Shown: piece by piece, positions 41,011 through 44,528 of the stretch
Layout of the letters: each line of letters starts with the position of its first letter
How positions within the stretch are numbered: position 1 is the first letter of the stretch
The notes under the pieces: model-generated
Database searches by the model: none
The model's input: only the letters and a program-made list of their open reading frames with translations
What the model was told of the DNA's origin: nothing
Program-made: the position numbers and the translations under genes
Source: SIG603 sp044432645
GTDB lineage: Bacteria > Bacillota > Clostridia > Oscillospirales > Acutalibacteraceae
Length of the DNA stretch: 44,528 nucleotides
Direction: 5' to 3'
NCBI GenBank assembly: GCA_044432645.1
Contig: JAWXUM010000021.1
Span: forward strand, 1-44,528

Positions 41011-41027
41011 CAGCCTAATTTAGGCTG
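41011..41027. other. Intergenic hairpin between tepA and ftsK
   Basis: CAGCCTAA-T-TTAGGCTG is a nearly perfect palindrome in the 37-base gap, with no T run. It may lower ftsK expression or affect mRNA processing. Confidence 0.4.
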
Positions 41028-41028
41028 A

Positions 41029-41784
41029 TTAATATTTTACCTTTTTGTTCAAGTTGTTTTTTAAATTATACGTTTTTTTCGACTTTTTTGTTTCTATCAT
41101 ATCTGTTAAACACTCTATAACCTGTGAAAGTGAACCTATCGAGTCAATTAGCCCCTCTTTTACAGCGTCTTCACCGTCTAAAACTGTTCCAACATCTGTA
41201 ACAAGTTCCCTAGTATTCATTGCAAGTTTTAAAAATCTTTCCTTTGTTATATCTGAATTTTCAGTAACAAAATTTGTAATTCTATCTTGCATTCTATTAA
41301 AATGGTCTAAAGTTTGTGGCACCCCTAAAATAAGTCCGTTAAGCCTTACAGGATGTATTGTCATAGAAGCCGATTTTGCTATAAATGATTTTTTCGCCGC
41401 AACTGCTAATGGAACTCCTATAGAATGTCCTCCACCCAAAACCAATGAAACGGTAGGCTTTTTCATGCCTGCTATAAGCTCAGCAATTGCAAGTCCAGCC
41501 TCAACATCGCCACCTACTGTGTTTAGAAGTATTAGCAGTCCGTCAATTTCTGGGTCTTCATCAACTGCAACTATTTGAGGAATAACATGTTCATATTTAG
41601 TAGTTTTATTTTGTGACGGTAAAATATAATGCCCCTCTATTTGTCCTACTATAGTAAGGCAAAAAATTGAAGCATTTTTACTTTTGATTTTAACCACACC
41701 ATCAAAACTACTAGGTTTTATATCTTCGTTTTCTGAATTTTCTTCGTTTTCTTCATGACTTTTATATTGATTTTTAGATTTCAT
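41029..41784 (-). CDS. tepA: ClpP-like serine protease, TepA family
   Basis: The 251-residue protein has an acidic N-terminal extension and a ClpP/crotonase-fold protease domain. GGGHSIGVPLA supplies the likely nucleophile S121, and MTIHPVR gives H144. LLILLNTVGGDVEAGLAIAELI is the substrate strand region typical of ClpP-like enzymes. TepA (YmfB) of Bacillus is linked to protein export and spore outgrowth and lies directly before spoIIIE, the same order as here. The ATG has GAGGTGA upstream and a promoter at 41846-41874. It leads a four-gene operon. Confidence 0.87.
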   Translation of the reverse strand: MKSKNQYKSHEENEENSENEDIKPSSFDGVVKIKSKNASIFCLTIVGQIEGHYILPSQNKTTKYEHVIPQIVAVDEDPEIDGLLILLNTVGGDVEAGLAIAELIAGMKKPTVSLVLGGGHSIGVPLAVAAKKSFIAKSASMTIHPVRLNGLILGVPQTLDHFNRMQDRITNFVTENSDITKERFLKLAMNTRELVTDVGTVLDGEDAVKEGLIDSIGSLSQVIECLTDMIETKKSKKTYNLKNNLNKKVKY

Positions 41785-41845
41785 TTATAATCACCTCAAA
41801 ATTAGCTTTCCTAAATTTGAGTCAAATAAACAAAATATATTTATA

Positions 41846-41874
41846 ATTATATCATTAATCTCACTTAACTTCAA
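41846..41874 (-). promoter_or_regulatory. Promoter of the tepA-ftsK operon
   Basis: On the minus strand TTGAAG (41874-41869) and TATAAT (41851-41846) have a 17-base spacer, about 62 bases before the tepA ATG. Confidence 0.75.
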
Positions 41875-41912
41875 GAAAATTTGAATTCTTTTTAAAAGTT
41901 AAATGAATATTA

Positions 41913-41941
41913 TTGCAATATGGGTTTATTTGGGCTATAAT
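41913..41941 (+). promoter_or_regulatory. Promoter of the YibE/F gene
   Basis: TTGCAA (41913-41918) and TATAAT (41936-41941) have a 17-base spacer, 31 bases before the ATG at 41973. It also rules out the in-frame start further upstream. Confidence 0.8.
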
Positions 41942-41972
41942 ATTTTTAAAATATAAATTATTAAGGATTATT

Positions 41973-43142
41973 ATGAGAAATAAAAAACGTTATCAACAAA
42001 AAAAGAAAGAAATTAATTTAGTACACGCTTTAATTATAACTTTAGTTGCTGCTATTTTAATTTTTGTTATGCATAATTTTTTCGACTTTGAAATTTCAAG
42101 CACTTCTAACATGGAAGTCGCAAAAGCCACAGTAACACAGGTTGTGTCTACCGTAGAAACTGAACTTTTTGAAGGCTACACAAGCACAACAATTACTTTA
42201 AACGCTGACATTACAAGTGGCGATTACAAAGGTCAAACTGTTAGCGTTACTAAAACTATTGACGCCTATGTAACCGAAGAAACCACCGACCTTGATATTG
42301 GTGATAAAATTATAATTATCAACCTTAGTGGTACCGAGGCTCCGTCGTGGCAATTTAGTAGCTTGAACCGTCTTGACTACCTTTTCGCTTTGGTTATAGT
42401 TTTCTTTATTGCTATTATTATAATTGGCAGGCTTAAGGGAATTACAACTGTTTTTTCTCTTCTTGTAACTTTCGGTTCTCTATTTTTGGTGTTTATTCCT
42501 GCTATTTTATGTGGAGTTAACATTTATCTTGCTACAATTTGTATTACTCTATTTATTATTTTGTCAAGTTTATTTCTTATTAACGGGTTTAACAAAAAAA
42601 CTCTTTGTGCTATAATCGGAAATATTGGTGGAATTTTGTTAGCTGGTGTTTTTGCTATATTAGTCAATAAAATTTTAAACATTACAGGAATTTTAAGTGT
42701 TGAGTACATATCTTTAACACTACTTGAAACTGTTACTCTTGATTTACAAGGAATTATTTGGAGTGGAATTTTAATTGGTTCATTAGGTGCTGTTATGGAC
42801 GTTGCTATGACAATTTCTTCCGCTATGAATGAGGTTTCTAACGAAATGAAAACTCAAAACTTTTTCAAGCTTTTTAGAAGTGGTATGAATATTGGTAAAG
42901 ATGCCATTGGAACTATGACTAACACACTAATTTTGGCTTATGTTGGTAGTTCGCTTGCTTCTATACTGTTATATTTTACCTCAAACAGCAATTTGCTTTA
43001 CCTTATGAATATGGAATTGATTGTTGTTGAAGTTGTTCAAGCAGTTGTTGGTAGCATGGGAATTTTACTTTGTGTGCCTATTACTGTACTGTTTTCTGCT
43101 TGGATTTTGGGAAGCAAAGAAACCGATGATTTAGATATATAA
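41973..43142 (+). CDS. YibE/F family membrane protein
   Basis: The ~389-residue protein has a basic N-terminus, one membrane helix (about 17-38), an extracytoplasmic beta region (about 45-135), and then seven to eight membrane helices. The conserved YibE/F stretch IWSGILIGSLGAVMDVAMTISSAMNE is plain, followed by FRSGMNIGKDAIGTMTNTLILAYVG. The family is a putative permease with no proven substrate. ATG at 41973 has AAGGA upstream; reading further upstream would run through the promoter. Confidence 0.9.
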   Translation: MRNKKRYQQKKKEINLVHALIITLVAAILIFVMHNFFDFEISSTSNMEVAKATVTQVVSTVETELFEGYTSTTITLNADITSGDYKGQTVSVTKTIDAYVTEETTDLDIGDKIIIINLSGTEAPSWQFSSLNRLDYLFALVIVFFIAIIIIGRLKGITTVFSLLVTFGSLFLVFIPAILCGVNIYLATICITLFIILSSLFLINGFNKKTLCAIIGNIGGILLAGVFAILVNKILNITGILSVEYISLTLLETVTLDLQGIIWSGILIGSLGAVMDVAMTISSAMNEVSNEMKTQNFFKLFRSGMNIGKDAIGTMTNTLILAYVGSSLASILLYFTSNSNLLYLMNMELIVVEVVQAVVGSMGILLCVPITVLFSAWILGSKETDDLDI

Positions 43143-43167
43143 TTTAAAATAAAATAGCATTTTACTA

Positions 43168-43196
43168 TTGCTTTTTTATCTGTTTTATGTTATTAT
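43168..43196 (+). promoter_or_regulatory. Promoter of rpsT
   Basis: TTGCTT (43168-43173) and TATTAT (43191-43196) have a 17-base spacer, 45 bases before the rpsT ATG. Confidence 0.6.
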
Positions 43197-43241
43197 AACA
43201 GTTGTGTCATAGACAATACAATTCATTCAAGGAGGTTCTTT

Positions 43242-43499
43242 ATGCCAAATATTAAATCAGCTAAAAAACGTGTTAAAGTTATTAGCACAAAATCAGCTAG
43301 AAACAAAGCTACAAACTCTTCACTAAAAACTCAACTAAAGAAAGCAAATGTTGCTATCTCTAATAATGAAAATTCAGCTGAAGCTGTTCGTGTTGCTGTT
43401 AAAAAAATTGACCAAGCTGCTGCTAAAGGTATTTTACACAAAAACACAGCTGCTAGAAAAAAATCTGCTCTTGTTAAGAAACTTAACGCAAGCGCATAA
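43242..43499 (+). CDS. rpsT: 30S ribosomal protein S20
   Basis: This 85-residue, very basic protein binds 16S rRNA early in 30S assembly. It has the S20 hallmarks: MPNIKSAKKRVK at the start, RNKATNSSLKTQLKK, and KGILHKNTAARKKSALVKKLN at the end. AGGAGG lies eight bases upstream of the ATG. Length and residue use are typical. The leader is short and no S20-binding element could be identified by eye. Confidence 0.97.
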   Translation: MPNIKSAKKRVKVISTKSARNKATNSSLKTQLKKANVAISNNENSAEAVRVAVKKIDQAAAKGILHKNTAARKKSALVKKLNASA

Positions 43500-43502
43500 T
43501 TT

Positions 43503-43547
43503 AACAAGTAACTAGTAGGGGCGACCAAGTGTGGTCGCCCACTTGTT
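43503..43547 (+). terminator. GC-rich hairpin after rpsT, member of the dispersed repeat family
   Basis: GGGCGACCA (43519-43527) and TGGTCGCCC (43532-43540) form a perfect 9-bp stem with a 4-base loop. An outer AACAAGT/ACTTGTT pair extends it and TTTTATAG follows. It matches the GTAGGGGCGA theme of the other GC-rich repeats in the window and may serve as the rpsT terminator. Confidence 0.65.
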
Positions 43548-43566
43548 TTATAGAAAGGGTTTTACT

Positions 43567-44211
43567 ATGAATTTTAATGCTGCATTATTTGACCTTGACG
43601 GAACACTTTTCGACTCAACTCACCTTTGGTCTAAAGTTGATAATATATTTTTGTCTAAACGTAGTCTTGAGTTACCTGATGACTACATAGAAAATTTACA
43701 GCATTTAAGCCTTGAAGAAGCTGCTTACTATACAAAAAATCGATTTAATTTGGATGATAGTATCAAAGATATTATCATAGAATGGAATCTTTTAGCTATT
43801 GATGAATACACTTATAACATTAACCTTAAAGATAACGCTATAGATTATCTTGAATATTTGAAGAAAAACGGCATAAAATTAGCCGTTACAACAGGTTTGC
43901 CTCATAGCCTTATGACCCCTGCTTTGAAACGACTTGAAATTTACGACTACTTTGATGTTATCTGCTCTGTTGACGACGTAAACAAAGGAAAAGGTAGTCC
44001 TGATTTATATATTTACGCTGCAAAACAGCTTAATGTAAACTTAGATGAATGCATCGGCTATGATGATGTTTTGATGGCAGTTAAAATAATGAAAGAAATC
44101 GGAATGACAGTTTGTGCAGTTGACGACAAAGCTTCACATTTCAACAAAAATGAACTTATAAAATATTCTGATTTTTATATATACAATTGGAAAGAAGCGC
44201 CGAAAATTTAA
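43567..44211 (+). CDS. HAD superfamily hydrolase (phosphoglycolate phosphatase/beta-PGM-like)
   Basis: The ~214-residue phosphatase has motif I FDLDGTLFDS with nucleophile D9 and D11, a helical cap (about 16-75), motif II TTGLP, motif III lysine in NKGKGSPDLY, and motif IV GYDDVLMAVKIMKEIGM. Motif IV usually reads EDS.. in this subgroup, and the YDD form keeps the acidic residues. The substrate is a small phosphate ester, not further defined. ATG at 43567 has GAAAGGG upstream; the frame is open to 43531, but that part lies in the repeat hairpin. Confidence 0.88.
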   Translation: MNFNAALFDLDGTLFDSTHLWSKVDNIFLSKRSLELPDDYIENLQHLSLEEAAYYTKNRFNLDDSIKDIIIEWNLLAIDEYTYNINLKDNAIDYLEYLKKNGIKLAVTTGLPHSLMTPALKRLEIYDYFDVICSVDDVNKGKGSPDLYIYAAKQLNVNLDECIGYDDVLMAVKIMKEIGMTVCAVDDKASHFNKNELIKYSDFYIYNWKEAPKI

Positions 44212-44261
44212 CAATATTCTCACAATTGTTAACAAAAAAGGCTCTATAATCCCCAAAAATG

Positions 44262-44288
44262 CAGGGACGACGATGGTGTCGTTCCCTA
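44262..44288. repeat. GC-rich hairpin of the dispersed family
   Basis: AGGGACGAC and GTCGTTCCCT pair with one unpaired base around a short loop. It lies 51 bases after the HAD stop and resembles the unit at 10854-10875. Confidence 0.55.
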
Positions 44289-44356
44289 CATAAAATTTTA
44301 AAATTTAATCTTTACAAAGCACAACTATTTCTTAGGACATTCTTCAATGAATGTCT

Positions 44357-44528
44357 AGCTTGTCGAAAAAGGTTTTGTATTTGTGTAAAATCCGAAAATA
44401 TATTTTTAAAATGGTAGGGGCGAGCTGTGCTCGTCCGAAATCAAGATGTTAATTTAGTGCTTTTATAAAATTAATAAAAATATTTCTCTATTTTACACAA
44501 AATAAGACAAAACTTTTTGTTTTATCCA
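44357..44528. repeat. Right copy of terminal dispersed repeat (inverted)
   Basis: This is the reverse complement of 2-165, extended by a 9-base TTAATTTTA-type length difference. It begins AGCTTGTCG and ends TTTTATCCA at the last base of the window. The GC-rich centre GGTAGGGGCGAGC..GCTCGTCCG is identical in both copies, and the flanking arms repeat the terminal inverted repeat structure. Confidence 0.75.

Noticed and set aside
41045..41578. 177-residue plus-strand frame opposite tepA
   Set aside because: It is antisense to a conserved protease, has no ribosome site and its composition follows the complement of the real gene.
1..44528. Window as a circular plasmid or phage genome
   Set aside because: The end repeats are inverted, not direct, and no replication or partition genes are present; rpsT, thrS, prfC and ftsK indicate chromosome.

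Overview
This is a 44.5 kb stretch of low-G+C DNA (about one third G+C by eye) that looks chromosomal and comes from a Gram-positive, probably spore-lineage anaerobe of the Clostridia. Pointers to this are strong AGGAGG-type ribosome binding sites, many TTGACA-17-TATAAT promoters, a T-box leader on thrS, the tepA-ftsK/spoIIIE neighbourhood, MerR/YbjQ and radical-SAM genes, and AT-rich codon use throughout. I cannot name a species. No rRNA, tRNA, CRISPR array or transposase gene was seen. Both ends lie in opposite-facing copies of one ~165-172 bp repeat, so the window is probably a whole contig broken at a dispersed repeat, and is not a circle.

Layout. 1-7.3 kb (minus strand): a sugar-phosphate isomerase/epimerase-like TIM barrel, peptide release factor 3, a DUF212/YuiD membrane protein, a corrinoid-methyltransferase-type URO-D family protein, a NimA-like flavin-binding protein, and thrS behind a T-box riboswitch. 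7.3-11 kb: a small flavodoxin-like protein, then a family 2 glycoside hydrolase on the plus strand with a textbook promoter, followed by a short patch of GC-rich hairpin repeats. 11.1-12.6 kb: a MerR regulator, two small membrane proteins and a YbjQ protein in one tightly overlapping, apparently self-regulated operon. The first three proteins end in the same juxtamembrane tail. 13.0-15.05 kb: two phage tail-fibre-like genes standing alone.

15.1-31.4 kb is a surface polysaccharide locus on the minus strand. In transcription order it has an initiating sugar transferase, two GT4 glycosyltransferases, a radical SAM protein, a Wzy-GT4 fusion, UDP-glucose dehydrogenase, a second Wzy followed by a decayed GT4, two GT2 enzymes, a CDP-glycerol glycerophosphotransferase, glycerol-3-phosphate cytidylyltransferase and a Wzx flippase. 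The genes predict a Wzx/Wzy-made polymer built on a lipid-linked sugar phosphate, containing glycerol phosphate and probably a uronic acid or a sugar made from it. A terminator and a second promoter separate the initiating transferase from the rest. No chain-length or export control genes (Wzz/Wzc type) are in the window.

31.8-44.5 kb: a zinc-ribbon/TM2 membrane protein divergent from an AIM24-family protein; a NaChBac-type voltage-gated sodium channel; a large secreted lysozyme with eight SH3-like units, one of them nested inside the catalytic domain; a tepA-ftsK/spoIIIE-MBL hydrolase-DUF3006 operon; a YibE/F permease; rpsT; and a HAD hydrolase. The most unusual items are the shared-tail MerR operon, the duplicated Wzy-GT4 fusion with its decayed twin, the nested-SH3 lysozyme with repeats around its promoter, and the orphan phage tail pair.
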